Assembly: GCF_018687715.1 (NCBI RefSeq)
Contig: NC_056765.1
Span: forward strand, 3,162,001-3,226,000
DNA length: 64,000 nt
Source of the DNA: Carya illinoinensis
Lineage: Eukaryota > Streptophyta > Magnoliopsida > Fagales > Juglandaceae
Direction: 5' to 3'
Under the pieces are notes generated by a model. It did not search any database and was not told where the DNA came from. It worked only from the letters and a program-made list of their open reading frames with translations. Numbering within the stretch: the first letter of the stretch is position 1; every line of letters begins with the position of its first letter. Positions 1-12,679 of the stretch are shown here, one piece after another. The translations under genes were made by a program, and so were the position numbers.

Positions 1-510
1 AGAGTTAAACTTTCTCAAAACAGAAACTGTTTTTCCTCTTCCAGTTTCTAAGTTTCTAAATCTAAGAAAATCTTTCATCAAAACCTTTAATCATGCAAAA
101 ATCCTCAACCAATAATCATATACACATGTTAACAATACTCCATAAAAATTTCAGACCAATATCTATCCATTAGCTTGGTCAAAAACTCCAAACTATAACA
201 TATTCTCCAGTTTATCTCCCAGAATGACCTTTCTATAGTTTATACAATATTTGACTGACCAAATGACCTTCAAATGGGACCAATAAGATATCCACGTAAA
301 CTAGAATAAAAAAGGAATAACTTATATGAAGGAGACTTTATGATAAAACACTTACAAAAGTTTTGAAATGGGCGTGCAAAAGAACTCCTAAAAGCTATCC
401 GAGAAAGAGTGTTTGATATTTTTTTAATAGAAAGTATAAATGAAGATAATTTCGTGGGGAGGGGTGGCTGGAGATACTTATGGATGAGATATGGAAGAGA
501 TGAGGCTGGA

Positions 511-607
511 GTAAGAGTTAAGTGTAGGACTCCCTTACCTGAAGTGAGAGTTTAAGTGTAGGACTATCTTACCCGGAGTGAGAGTGGAGTGTAGGACTCT
601 CTTACCT
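511..607. repeat. short tandem repeat, 33-34 bp unit, three copies
   Basis: Three successive units start at 511, 544 and 578. Each carries the core agtgtaggact followed by cttacc and a gtgagag-like start. Units differ at a few bases, so this is an old minisatellite. Confidence 0.75.
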
Positions 608-735
608 AATAATATCTACAAAAATCAACTTAAGATATTTTTACCCAATAATATCCACGAAATTAACTTAAAATATTTTTATCCAATAATATTCACAAAA
701 TTAGTTTAAAATATTTTTATCCAATAATATCTACA
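608..735. repeat. short tandem repeat, 38-39 bp unit, three copies plus a partial
   Basis: Units beginning aataatat start at 608, 647, 685 and 723. Each is followed by an AT-rich stretch ending in atatttttaycc. This block directly abuts the 33-34 bp repeat, so two unrelated minisatellites sit side by side. Confidence 0.75.
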
Positions 736-1673
736 GTTTTGAGCAGACGTTTCGTCCGAAAATATGAAAAAATGTTATTGCGCCATAAGACCTTCAATAA
801 CCCTCCGAGTCTAATGGCACAAACCATAATACATTTTGACACTTCTAACTATCTCCAATAATAAAAAAACACACTTCGAATACCATAGTAAATAATAACA
901 CTAACTATGTAGTTAGACTAAAACCTATATGATTAATGAATTCGTGAAAACTTATAGAATCTTCACGAGGTTCTTAAAGTCAATAGAAATTTCACAATTG
1001 AATTTTTAGCGGGCTGTTACAAAAATAGTTTGATTGTGCGCACAATTGCATGAAATAGCTTCATTCTTCCAGTTCCAGCACAACTGGGCAGCCAAGGTTG
1101 CCGCTTGCAGCCCCCCATTTGGGGCATTCAAAATAGTGCCGACATTCGCAAAGGAACTCCGGTTAAGGAAGCAGAGTTCTCCAAATCCAAAGTCAATAGC
1201 ACTAGTATTTTGCATCTCATTTTAGCATTAGCAGGAAAACATTACACTCCATCCTATCCTGCTGTGGGTATTGCTACCGTTTTGGGCAATCAGATCAAAG
1301 GTTCCTAGTAAAATGAGCACAATGCTTCATTGATATCCATGGCCAGGTCGGGGGAGGCAAACATGGGGATCATAAGGGGTATGAATAACCATGGCCTAAA
1401 CTCTGTGAACGCGTACACATACAACCACTAAAAATCTCTCTCATTCAAACAAATAATATTAATCATACTAGTATAACCAAGCTTACAATGCTTTTCAATG
1501 AATATATTCTCATTCTGATGAAGAAGCAAAATCTTAAAGTTGACAAACTACAACTGTTTCAACCATTAGAAGTTTACAAATTGAAGTCTACATTTTGTCC
1601 CTTAAACATGACTAAGTCAATGGAAAACCCATAATTCACCGCATTGAGTTTAGCAACCTATCATCGTGCGCTT

Positions 1674-1922
1674 CTAAGCCTCTTTACGCACAAAGTACAG
1701 CTTACCCATGACATGAAGGATTGCAACAAAGGCTATGAAGCCAATACTCATGACAAGAACAACATTCGGAGAGATCTTGAGTCCTGGGGCATCGTCCGTG
1801 TAAAACTGGAGCATAGTCCCGGCTGCACCTCCAGAGGCCCCGCTACTAGTTGTCCTCCTCCGGCGCATGCTTGCAGTAGCTGCTGCACTTCCTCTTGGTG
1901 GAGTTGGTCCTCCTAAAGCCAT
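1674..1922 (-). CDS. SEC61B: SEC61 translocon subunit beta
   Basis: Small tail-anchored subunit of the ER protein-conducting channel, which assists co-translational import. The 82-residue product starts [11 protein letters not shown]. It has a Ser/Ala/Gly/Arg-rich cytosolic part (residues 1-35), the conserved [13 protein letters not shown] block (40-52), one membrane helix (about 52-72, [19 protein letters not shown]) and a short tail, KLYFVRKEA. Length and order match plant SEC61-beta. The frame stays open 19 codons upstream of this Met, but the base pattern just before it (minus strand ttctgttcag then aa and ATG) looks like an intron acceptor, so the first in-frame MALGG Met is chosen and a 5'-leader intron is inferred. 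The coding part is uninterrupted. The gene points away from the bHLH gene to its right. Confidence 0.95.
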   Translation of the reverse strand: MALGGPTPPRGSAAATASMRRRRTTSSGASGGAAGTMLQFYTDDAPGLKISPNVVLVMSIGFIAFVAILHVMGKLYFVRKEA

Positions 1923-3110
1923 TTCTGAACAGAATTCGGTAATATTTAGAGAGAATTTCAATATCACCAACAGAGCCACACAAAGTGTAAGATAAAAATA
2001 ATCCCTTATTTTACCGCGGAACTGCTAAGTCAAGCAAGTACATAATTTAGAGAAGTTTAGTACTTCTTTCCTTATTTCACGATAGAATCTTGAAAGTAGA
2101 CGCAGAGCTTCAGCTACTCAAACTATGTACTACCAATTCATTTTCAGAGTTATTTGCCATCCGCTTTGTGGTTACAATTAATTCCTAGAAAGACAAGCAT
2201 ATTATTTGTCCAGTTAATGCATATTCAACCTCCGAAATGCTTCAAATTTCAAACAGGCAGCAACAAATGAACATATTGGAATAAACTGTCAAAAACTCTA
2301 AGCCAATCAAGCACGCAGAACAGATTTCATAACAAAGGCATTCATTTCCCTTTTCTAAATTCCATTATTTCCGAGTAACCGATCAAAGCGAATCTTCCAA
2401 AAAACTAAAAAAATAAATAAAAAAATTAAAGCATGCTTGATGCGAAATTAAGAACATAATACCAACAATAAGGGAGAATACGGAATACCAAAATACATAA
2501 TACAGAATCGCCGATTGACATAAATGAAACTCAGAACACACAAAAACACACAATCAGCCTTGCAATTGGATGACAATCGACCTTAATTTCTTATCCAGTT
2601 GGCTTTGCCAATCTTGTCATGAATGTTAAAGAGGAAAATAGCAATAATTCAAAGCGAATTGCAACAGAATCCATCAACAAAAAATTTCCTTTTTTACTTC
2701 TAAAAAATATAATCCGTTTTTAAAAAAATGGCAGATATTCAACATAAACATTCATACGTTCCTAAATCTGAAACCTAATCTCGAAATCCCACCAGAAGTA
2801 TCGGATCTGAGGAGAAAAGCAACGCAAACAAAACCAAAAAAAAATCCTAAAATTCAAGATGCATGCACTAGATCTAGAACCGTAGGGACCGAATATATAA
2901 ATAATCGGGGACGGAAGAATTGCAGGCGCATGAAATCTGATAGAACCTAACTACTAGGAATGAAGAAGGATGGGAATCATGGGATACGGGGCAGGAAAAC
3001 TCGCCTGAGTCGACCCGGTGTCTCTGAGCTGGTATGTGTTTCAATTAGATCCCCAAACTTCCCTTTTTTCTGTTTGAGTACTTCGGAATCAACGATGCTG
3101 CGAATGTTTC
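1923..3110 (-). other. inferred 5' leader intron and leader exon of SEC61-beta
   Basis: No coding potential on either strand. A minus-strand acceptor-like site lies at about 1925, and pyrimidine-rich, higher-complexity sequence at about 2940-3110 is a plausible leader exon. I could not fix the donor. A 5'-leader intron would explain the 1.2 kb between the coding start and the TATA-like site near 3125. Confidence 0.4.
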
Positions 3111-3121
3111 TTCCGAGTCGA

Positions 3122-3131
3122 TTTATATGAT
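3122..3131 (-). promoter_or_regulatory. TATA-like box, SEC61-beta
   Basis: On the minus strand the sequence reads tatcatataaat. It lies roughly 30 bases before the start of the presumed leader. This is based on position and motif only. Confidence 0.35.
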
Positions 3132-3139
3132 ACAAGTGA

Positions 3140-4188
3140 ATAATTAAAAAAAAAGAGTTAATCCCGTGTAAATCACGTCGTCAGAATCGAAAATTTTATA
3201 TATTATGTTATAAATTTTATATATTATAAATGTTATGTTATATATTATTTTATATTATCTTTCCATTGACTACTTTTGATTTACTTAAAAAAAATTAAGA
3301 GATCGAAAATTATTATATTTATAAAGTGAAATGAAAGTAAAATAAATATATAATATATAAAAAAAATTATTGAGTTGTAATATTTTTATTTCTCATTATC
3401 CTTATATTTTTATAGTTGAGATTATAATTTTAGATCTATACTCATATTTGTTATTGTTAAGTTTGTAATATTAACTTTATTATATGTTAAAATCTAAAAA
3501 ATATTTATATTTTTTGTTAATATGCAGTTATATTTTTTTTTTATAGATATTATAGCTACTAATCGTATTTCAAGTTTAATTTTTAAGTGAGATTATGTAA
3601 TCAGATAAGATAGGTCGGTCATATGAGTCAGTTCAACTCGTTTATATAAAATAAGTTGAAATAAGTTGTATTATATAACCTATTATTTAAATTGATTATA
3701 TTAAGATTTGAATTTTTGATCATTTAGCTTAACTGGTTGTATTTGGAATAATTTATATATTCGAATATTCACGACTTAAAATAATAAGAACACAAATTTC
3801 CACCTTTACCCTCAAGCCACATAAGGATTGCCATATCCCCGTTGATGCAAGTAGCCTGTCACCACCTCGAGGTGGTCGGCTTCTTTGTTTTATAAAAAAT
3901 TTTATTTTTAAACAATCGTGTGATACATTTTAAGAAATATTTTAATAATTTAATAAATTAAAGTGACTTGATGTAGTTTGTTAAATTATAAAATTATTTT
4001 TATTATAAAATAGATCTAATAAATCATATGAAATTACGTTAATTTATAAAATTATTTTTTTGTATCCCTTTGTGACTATAAGAAAACTCAAAAAATATAT
4101 AAGACTTTTATTTTTTGAGAAAAAAAAAATATAAGACTTATAGATGATATGTAGTTTTATGACACATTCGAATTGTATGCATATTCTT

Positions 4189-4239
<51 letters not shown>

Positions 4240-5050
4240 GAGACGGAAGGTTTCGAATCTAAATTTTCTATTAAAGAATCGGGTCACATGTTAACAAGCC
4301 TGCTATTAAGCTCTTGGTATGTGAGCATTCCTTTACTTACACAAATGTTACATTTCAAATGACACGTTATATGCCAAAAAATAAAAGAATATTAAACAAT
4401 ATTCAAGACAGTTAAAATTTTAAAAGCATGTTACATGCACGTTAAAAATAAAAATTAAAACATATTAAAAGAAATTAATATAAAGATACTCTATATTGTC
4501 GTTTCCATGAGTAATATTAAGTAAGTGACATTTTAATTGTAAATGAAAATAAAAATATCGTTTGAAAAATAAAAAAGAAAATAAAAAAATTGTAGTATAT
4601 TCATAGGGGTCGGTCAAACAGATAAATATATAAAAGTATTTTTATAAAGAGAAATGATATTTGCAGTCGTGGTTGTGCAAGTGGCGTGCAGTCGTTTTAA
4701 AAAAAATAAATTAATATGAGATCTAAATAAAAAAAAACTAACTTTTTAATCATGGACCCACTCTTTTTCAAAGCGATTATGCAACGTTTACAATTTCACG
4801 ACTGTATGTAGCATTGCTCTTTTATAAATATGTAAAAATATCTTTCTTCTTATATTGTTGTTATTTATTTATTTATTTTTCAAAAAAGTCTACTTATATT
4901 AATAGAAAGCAAACGTATCGCACCCATCAGGACTCACGAGGCGCAGTCTACTTATATTGTTGTTATTACTTATTAGAACTTATTAGAACAAAATAATTGT
5001 AATTAGAAGAGAAAACAGATAAAGCAATATTCATTGGGGACGGTCAAACT
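3140..5050. other. AT-rich spacer between SEC61-beta and the bHLH gene
   Basis: No gene seen. Contains an (AT)n microsatellite at 4197-4234, a copy of the agatctatttt-type dispersed repeat at about 3905-4080, and a well-formed TIR element at 4648-4820. The right end grades into the bHLH promoter. Confidence 0.6.
4648..4820. mobile_element. MITE family A, best-preserved copy
   Basis: A 173-bp element whose ends are inverted repeats: left agagaaatgatatttgcagt, and right end read in reverse agagcaatgctacatacagt. The interior has the family core taactttttaatcatggacc and cactctttttcaaagcgatt. No coding capacity. Its relatives are scattered through this window. Confidence 0.7.
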
Positions 5051-5053
5051 TCA

Positions 5054-5056
<3 letters not shown>

Positions 5057-5084
<28 letters not shown>
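5057..5084. repeat. (CT)n microsatellite in bHLH promoter/leader
   Basis: An uninterrupted CT run of 28 bases about 200 bases upstream of the bHLH start codon. CT-rich tracts are common in plant leaders. Confidence 0.9.
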
Positions 5085-5087
<3 letters not shown>

Positions 5088-5277
5088 CATAAATAATGAA
5101 ACTCCGTCATGAGATATATTCTGTATCTGTGGACTAAAACCTCTCTCTGTTTCAAACGCCTGAAACTCGGTTAATAAAAGGCAAAAGCAAGAAATTTCCT
5201 TTCCTCTTCCTGCACCAAAACACATCCATTACTACGGCCAGCAATCACTGCTACTCCTCTCATTCTCTCCCGGGAAA

Positions 5278-5376
5278 ATGACCCGGTGTGTTCCTAGCTG
5301 GGATTTCGATAATAATCCTAACCCTGCAAGCCTCTCACTTCGCTATCACTCGAATTCCAGTACTACTGATGGCCCC

Positions 5377-5451
<75 letters not shown>

Positions 5452-6545
5452 TTTATATATATTCTCGTCTTCGAGGTTGTTTGATTAATGTGTTCAGTGG
5501 CAATCTCTTATATATATGCAGGTTTGAAGTAGCAGAGCTGACATGGGAGAACGGCCAGCTAGCCATGCACGGCTTAGGTCAGGCACGCGCGCCTGTCAAA
5601 CCCATAACCCCTGCCATCGCCAACACTACCGAAAAGCCCACTTCCAATTCCAAGTACAACACCACCTGGGAAAAGCCATGCGCTAGTGGTACCTTGGAGT
5701 CCATTGTCAACCAAGCCACCGGCTCGCCACCCGAGCCCAAAGAACCCTCCCCTTCACATGGCTGCAGCCAACACCCGGTCCACCGCGAAGCTATTGCTGC
5801 CACCCCCTCGGCCACCATGACCATGGACGCTTTGGTGCCATGCTCCAATCTGACCTCCGAGGTCGACCAGGCCACGCAGACACAGGGCCAGGTGGTGGAC
5901 GGACTCGGCACTTGCGTCGGGTCCTGCAGCGGTACTGCAGCCACCACAGTACAGGACAAGGACGTCTTCCTCGGGGGAAAAGGAGCCGGGGAGGAGCGTG
6001 TCACCGTCGAGTGGAGCAGCAGAGACGAAAGCTTCACTGGCAGCGCCACCTGTGGGATGGACAGCCATCACCAAACTGATCTAGACACGTGTGAGAGGGA
6101 CCTGCGAGTTGGGTCACCGGAACAAGCCTGCTCTCCCAGCAAACCTTCCACAAAGGCCACCACCACCGCCGATGACCATGATTCCATTTGCCACAGTTCA
6201 CCGCCGGTAAGCAGGCGCTAATAAATTCTTTTCCTTTTGTACTTTAATGATTCAAAAGCAGTCTTCTTTTTACCAACTTCAATAATTCCTTCTGATTGTT
6301 TTCAGTCGATGGAAGATTCCCCTCAAGTTTTGATATCTTTGTGTTGTTGTTGTTGTTGTTTTTTTTTTTTTTTGTGTGTGTGTTGTTATTCATTTCCGTA
6401 TTTATTTAATTGCTGTTCATGGAGTACAAATTTGTGAAGAGGGAGGGAGGTGATCATACCAAAAAGAAGGGAACCGGGAGATTCAGTACTGTTTCAACTA
6501 AAAGAAGTAGAGCTGCTGCAATTCATAACCAATCTGAACGGGTAA

Positions 6546-6578
<33 letters not shown>

Positions 6579-9102
6579 GCACATACGGATAAGGTGTTAA
6601 CCATGCTTTAGACTTTTAGAGAAAAGGTAGATACTTTTGAGTTTGAGGACAGTGATATGATTGGGAATCTGGGATTCATTAGAAAAGTAAATAAAATGAT
6701 TAACTGATGGATATTAAAGCCTCAAACTACGCACGTACCTGCCCAAATGGGTAGAGAACTATGTATCATGAATTGATATGTATAGAAAACATGGGGAGAA
6801 TGTATTCCAAATTTGAGATATATTAATTGTGTCTATTTCAGAAAAGGAGAGATAAAATCAACCAAAGGATTAGCACACTGCAGAAGCTGGTCCCCAATTC
6901 AAGTAAGGTATATATGCTGTTCCTTTTCTGGTCTTTTCTCTGTCACCTTTATGGTAATTTTACTTTTTCCAGCACTTCTATAATTCTTTTTTTTTTTTTT
7001 TTTTTGTGCTCAATTAGACTTTGTATAATTCTACTATACGTAAGTCTTACACGTTTTATTTTTAAATAGTAAACTCTACATTTTTTCAATAGAAGTGATG
7101 CGTGTAACATACCTACTCTAAAATTGTATCTAATATTACTCTTATAAATATGATAAGCTAATGATTAATAATGATGAATGATATTGATTCTGGTGACTAT
7201 AGATTTTGACTATTTGAAAAATATGTAGAAAAATGATGATAAATAATTTGTAAATAGTAATGTACTATTTGTGAATAGTAATGAAGTAATCTGAAAAAAC
7301 TCGAGAACAATTATATTTCTAAACACAGCCTTTACTTGTTTTCCTCGACCGGAAATCCCAAAAAATAAGAAAAAAAGGGAAAATAAAAACAATGGAAAAA
7401 TCTCATATATAGCATCTAGGAAATGTCCGACATGTTATGGAAAACTAATGAAATAATATTATATTTTGTAATTATTTACACCTTGTCATTTGTATATATC
7501 ACATGTGTGGGAGTTGATAAAGATATAAAAGAAGCCTCAAAGATATTGGCAGTAATTGGCCAGCTACGTGCGATAGATGCATGCATGTGGTCCTAACATG
7601 GCTAGATATATTTGTATACAAATAGCGTGCATTTTGGAACTAGCAAGTCCGATGATCCTAGTCCACACATGTAATTGATATGGTGGATAATTTGGTATAT
7701 ATGGAGACCCCGACCGGGCCGACCCACTTTCTTTTTATACGTTAAATTTACTTTAGAATATAAAGAAATTTACAATCTAATATTTTAAGATCTAACGTGT
7801 TACAATAAGTTACGTTAATTTTTAAAGGTTACTTTTGTAAAATCCTTCGTAAACTTAATGGTATACTGTTCAATCTTCTCAGAGGGCAACAGATCTGTTC
7901 ATACATAAACATGTATACAAAATTATTGGTTGCTAACTTGCGATTCATCTTGCACGTATATGTGTATTTATATATATACACGTACGTACTTACGTACTTT
8001 GTTGCATTATTAACTGATCAGACTGACAAGGCTTCGATGCTTGACGAAGTGATTGAATATCTGAAGCAATTGCAAGCTCAAGTCCAAATGATGAGCAGAA
8101 TGAATATGCAACCTGCAGCAATGATGTTGCCAATGACCATGCAACAGCTTCCGATGCCCATGATGGCTCAAATGGGGATGGGAATGGGCATGGGATTCGG
8201 AATGGGAACCATGGGCGTGGACATGAACAACACCAACCATCGCTCCAACATCACAGGAGGCATTTCTCCTCATGTTCTTCACCCTACTCATGCTGCTTTC
8301 ATGCCTATTGCTTCCTGGCCAGATGCCTCCAGCGACCGGTTTCAAGCCACTTCTCATGCGGCTATAATTCCAGACCCCTTATCCACATTCCTTTCATGCC
8401 AATCACAGGTTAAATTTTCCAAGTTTGGTGGCAATGCCTCATGATCTAATTATTGAATATGGACAGTTTTTGTTTTTCGCTTTTCTTGTGTCATGTTGTA
8501 GTCCAACCAAACAAACCAGTGTCTTTTTAATCATTCTCTGAACAAAACAAGACGAGTTCTTCTCAATCATTACTCATTGAAAATGATTGAAGGGACCCTG
8601 ATTTATTTTGTTAGACTACAAGGACTGTCAGTACTTGCATATATATGCAATATTGACCCCACCAGCTCATGATTATTACATGCACGCGTCAGTTCTTTTG
8701 TATTCTTGCATGAAAAAATTAGGGTTTTCTTCGTTTATAAACGAATAAATGATAAGCGACTTGAGTGTAATCATTTTTAACAAAAAAATTGAATAAACAA
8801 GAGATTTATATAAAAATTAATTAAATTTTTAATAATAGATCATATTTTTTAAAATGATTACACTACACTTATATACTTTACGACTATACATAGAATTACT
8901 CTTATATATATATATATAATATCATGCACAGGTAAAATTTATTAATTACTTTCAACATTTTTAAATATTTGTTTACGTATTTATTTACTATCTGTTAAAT
9001 AATAATTAAATTAATTAATTGCAGGGAATTACGATGGAGGCTTACAGCAAGCTGGCTGCCATGTATCAGCAGCAGCAGCAGCAACCTCCACCTTCTAGCT
9101 AG
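5278..9102 (+). CDS. phytochrome-interacting bHLH transcription factor, UNE10/PIF8-like
   Basis: Nuclear light-signalling regulator expected to bind G-boxes and active phytochrome B. Six coding exons are inferred: 5278-5378, 5522-6206, 6440-6541, 6842-6907, 8022-8408 and 9025-9102, giving 472 residues. Exon 1 starts MTRCVPSWDFD, the UNE10-type N-terminus. The exon 1/2 join splits a Met codon and gives the APB motif ELTWENGQLAMHGLG (residues 39-53). The bHLH spans about 283-345: basic part RSRAAAIHNQSERKRRDKI, with the H291/E295/R299 G-box triad, then TLQKLVPNSSK and TDKASMLDEVIEYLKQLQAQ. A Met/Gly-rich stretch and a poly-Gln end follow. No APA (phyA-binding) motif is seen. The exon 3 acceptor is the least certain: 6440 fits homologues (REGGD..KKKGTG), and 6425 is an in-frame alternative. 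Confidence 0.92.
5382..5448. repeat. (CT)n microsatellite inside bHLH intron 1
   Basis: A perfect 67-base CT run starts three bases after the inferred GT donor at 5379 and fills nearly half of the 143-base intron. The pyrimidine run is well placed to vary in length without touching the coding sequence. Confidence 0.9.
7025..7143. mobile_element. MITE family A, degraded copy in bHLH intron 4
   Basis: The right end reads attgtatctaatattactct, the typical family A terminus, with family-like internal sequence upstream. The left inverted repeat is not clear. Confidence 0.4.
8740..8902. mobile_element. MITE family A copy in bHLH intron 5
   Basis: Carries the core aattaaatttttaataatag and ends cgactatacatagaattact, matching family A. 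It lies wholly within the intron between exons 5 and 6, so it does not interrupt the coding sequence. Confidence 0.5.
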
Positions 9103-9340
9103 TTCTAAGAGCTAAGCTTAATTACTAGTAAGCAACACCCGAAACGTGTGGCTCATCCGGTTTTGGGTCTGCTGAAAGAGCAATATTCTTCATGCCGCGA
9201 GGTGTTGTGTTTAGATGATCGATGGCATAAGTATATATTAATTAGTGTCCTTTTTTAGCTCAAATTGGTCGCTTTTATTTTTGGTAAATTGTGAATATTT
9301 GGCGGAGTACAATATTCTCTTTTGAATTTGCATCCTCTAT

Positions 9341-9346
9341 AATAAA
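9341..9346 (+). other. polyadenylation signal, bHLH gene
   Basis: An exact AATAAA lies 240 bases after the stop codon, in AT-rich 3' flank. It is the only canonical signal in the near 3' region. Confidence 0.45.
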
Positions 9347-9714
9347 ATTGAAATATTATATATAAAGAGTAATGCTTTTTTTAATAAGTAGGTGAGAGTT
9401 TTGAATTTAGATTTTTCATTTAAAGAATCGGATCATATGCCATCAGGTCATTAGACTTTTAGTTAAAGAATGATGCGAGATATATTAGTATTAGAATGTA
9501 CAAGTCCTATGCACTTTCTTTAAAAAAAAAGTTGGGTCTATTATTAGAAAAATCATTTTTTCATGTGAATTCCAAATTTATTATTTTTTTAAAAAAAGTG
9601 TGCAGGACTTGTACTCATTGGGATTGAAAATATTAATATTTTCCTATTATAAAAGATACTAGAGATCATGAATAATTAATAGTACTATGGAACACACATA
9701 TATAAATGATTTAA

Positions 9715-9865
9715 GTCATAAAGATATTTTATAAAAATAAACTCACAAAACGACTTGGTTTGATGTGGTAATCGGATTATAAAATTAGTTTTATTGTAAA
9801 ATAAATCTAACTACTCACATTCATAAGTTTAGTTTTGTAAAATCTCCATATGACCATAACACTTC
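9715..9865. repeat. dispersed repeat family E
   Basis: AT-rich unit with the recurring words ataaaaataaactcacaaaa, gattataaaattagttttat and gtaaaataaatctaac. Similar stretches occur at about 3905-4080, 25960-26105, 39435-39580, 44765-44890 and 55785-55850. No TIRs or coding sequence could be defined. Confidence 0.45.
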
Positions 9866-12679
9866 TCATATATATATATATATATATATAAATTCAAGTC
9901 TGATCTGGCTGGTACCAAAAACTTGTGATGTGCATGAGATAAGATGAGATATTTTGAGTAATAGTAAAATTTTTAAGTTAAGATGAGATGAGATGATTTA
10001 TAAAAAAATGCGTGTTTGAATAGTAAGATAAGATGTGATAGTTTTTATTTTTTAAAATTTGATAAAGGGGTGAGTCCTATAGTTTGGATAACAATTGTTT
10101 ACTTACTATTTTGGACTATTTATTTATTGTTTTGTACTGTTTACTTACTATTTTAAACTATTCACTTAATGTTCCTATTAGCTTTTCACTGTTCATTCAA
10201 AATTTTTTTTTTTTTCCTTTTTTCACACTTTTTACTAGATTATTAATTTCTGAGTTAATACAAATAACTCATACCGTTTAAATAGGTAAACTAGATTACC
10301 GTAAAACCTAGATAAGATAAATGGTATCTCAGGCATCCAAACCCCGGGCCTAAGAAGACATCAAACATGCAATGTATGGTTAAAGGTGAGCGTATAAATG
10401 ATTGGTTGCTGATTTTTCAACGATATTGCCATCATACTACTGCTGAATGAATGACTTTTAGCCTTTACAGTACAACATCATGACAAAAGCTATCCAATAA
10501 TATTATTTTAACCTTTTCCTCATCGACCCTTTTCCCTTTCACAAGCTGTCGATCGTCATTATATTTTGGCAAACATATTTCATATATGTATAGTTAAATG
10601 ACAAATTTATGATCTCAATCATGATTTCATCATTAACAAATTGGCCGTGAGAAAATTCGAAGCACAAGTTCCTAATTATTGAGCTCCAAATCACATATCA
10701 TCGCCTACCATAATAAGAAGGCCATATGCCAATATTGCAGATTCTTGTGGAGAGCTTGCTCTAGATAACCCTACTTCATTTTCTTTGGATAAAAGGTCTC
10801 TCAATTGTAGCCGGGTGGGCAGACTCTTTTATTTTTTATTTAAAAAAAAGTTATATTTAATGTAGTTCAATATTAAGGTCTAAGAATACTCTGAATAGAT
10901 TATTCATCCTACATTTTAAAATATATCATTACAACTCACTTTTCTTTTCTTTTTTTTCATACCGATTTTTATAATATATTATACATCAGCTTATCTATTT
11001 TTTTATATCATTTAAATATTATAATTTTTAATAGTTTTCCTCCAATAGAAAATCAACAACAAGAGAGAGAAATTAATTTAAAATATTTACAATAATGAAT
11101 AGTTTCCTCGACATTTAGTGGGTTCTTATAGTAAAATGTAAAATAAAGAATTGAATACCATCCATTAGATGGTACTTTTGAGAGAACTTTTTTATATTTT
11201 AAAGAAAATTATATTATAGAACATCCATTGGGAGTCTTTTTAAGTGTAGAAAAATTCTACTCAACAGCCTTACATCATACATTTGATTTTTTTTCAATAG
11301 GTGTGTAATGTAGAACCACTGAGTAGAAGAAATCCCAAGTGTATAACAACCAAATGAGAATAAATTTACTAAAAAATCATAAAGATATTGCAAATTAAGG
11401 AGAGGATTATAATTAAGTTCTCTTTATAGCCATGGCATGCAAGTTCGCCCAATACTACAACTTGTACCCAATGCTTGCTTTCCCTCTCTTTGGCAATCTA
11501 GATGACTGCTTCTTTGGTTCACCCATTTTTCTTTAGACATTTTTCTTTTTATTGCCAGCCTGTAAGGTATCTTTTCTGTGTGGTATCAGTATCTAGTTTT
11601 GTGTTTTAGCATGAAGCATCCACCCACGATCGAGGGTGGTGGATAATTCAGTGTCCTTTTGCAGCACGTGCATTAGATAATTTTAGGTATATCAAATGCA
11701 AAAAATCTATTTATTATTTATTTTTTCATCATTATTTTATCATTTAATTATATGATATTAGATTATAGATTTACAAATAAAATATAATAAATAATTTCTA
11801 ATTATTTAATATCGGCACGTACATGATCACGAGATAATGATAATTAAAATAATAAATAATATTATTCTATCAAATAAGTTATTCAATTCTCACACCATCT
11901 ATCTATATCACTTAAATGTTCATATTTATGTCTTATATTCCGACAATAGAGTTGAAACAATTAAAATTATATTTTATTATATTTATTTATTTAATGGGAC
12001 ACAACTAGCTGTAACGATCCATCCATCCATCATGAAGGACGTGGCTTGGTAGCGAAGTGTGAAACAAGGACGTGATGGCTACGTACCCACTTGCTTGTCA
12101 TTTCATATTCTGTGTGTAATTAAGAAGACGAAGAGATACGATGAATAAATGATTGGAAATTAATCAAAACGCTTGGACTCTAAGATCACCACACGCTTAT
12201 TGTATGTATAAAATCTACACTTTTTGCCTCTTTTCGCAATAAATTAATCTTGTCCTTTGTTTTATTCTAAGATTATATCATATTATTCATAAATAATAAT
12301 AAAATAATTTATAAATAATAATAACATAATAATGAATAATTTGTAAATATTAGTAAACTGTTTATATTGAGAGCTTGATGGCTGGAATCTTAATGATATA
12401 TGACCTAATTTTTCAAATAAAAAATTTGAATTCAAAACCTCCACCCTTTTGTATAAAAAAAAGGTAATAAAACAGTCTAAAAACAATTTAGCTTACAAAC
12501 ATGACCCTAAAAGAAATGTATTTAACTAAAAGAGTTGCTAGTTTTTAAGTAATGGTGTGTGGCAAGTCACTTGGAGAAAAAGTGGAGTAAGAAAGATGTA
12601 TGAAGAATCTTTCAAGGTCCTACCCCTTTCCTCAATTTGGTATTCTCTTTTCTTTTCTCAGAAAAATATATTTACAAGT

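Larger units (their letters stand above)
1..1673. other. intergenic, with 3' flank of SEC61-beta
   Basis: No gene recognised. The stretch is AT-rich and holds two small tandem-repeat blocks (511-607 and 608-735, listed separately). A GC-richer patch at about 1030-1320 is open in several frames for 60 to 70 codons, but the translations resemble no family I know. The right-hand 200 to 300 bases probably include the 3' untranslated region of the minus-strand SEC61-beta gene. Confidence 0.5.

Noticed and set aside
1006..1308. Overlapping open frames on both strands
   Set aside because: Short, no recognisable domain, no promoter or splice support. Possibly a repeat remnant.
5381..5488. Ser/Leu-repeat open frames over the CT run
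   Set aside because: They are translations of a microsatellite inside bHLH intron 1.
5579..6079. Long open frames on the minus strand and in other frames within bHLH exon 2
   Set aside because: Shadows of the GC-richer coding exon. The plus-strand frame has the APB motif and correct splice phases.
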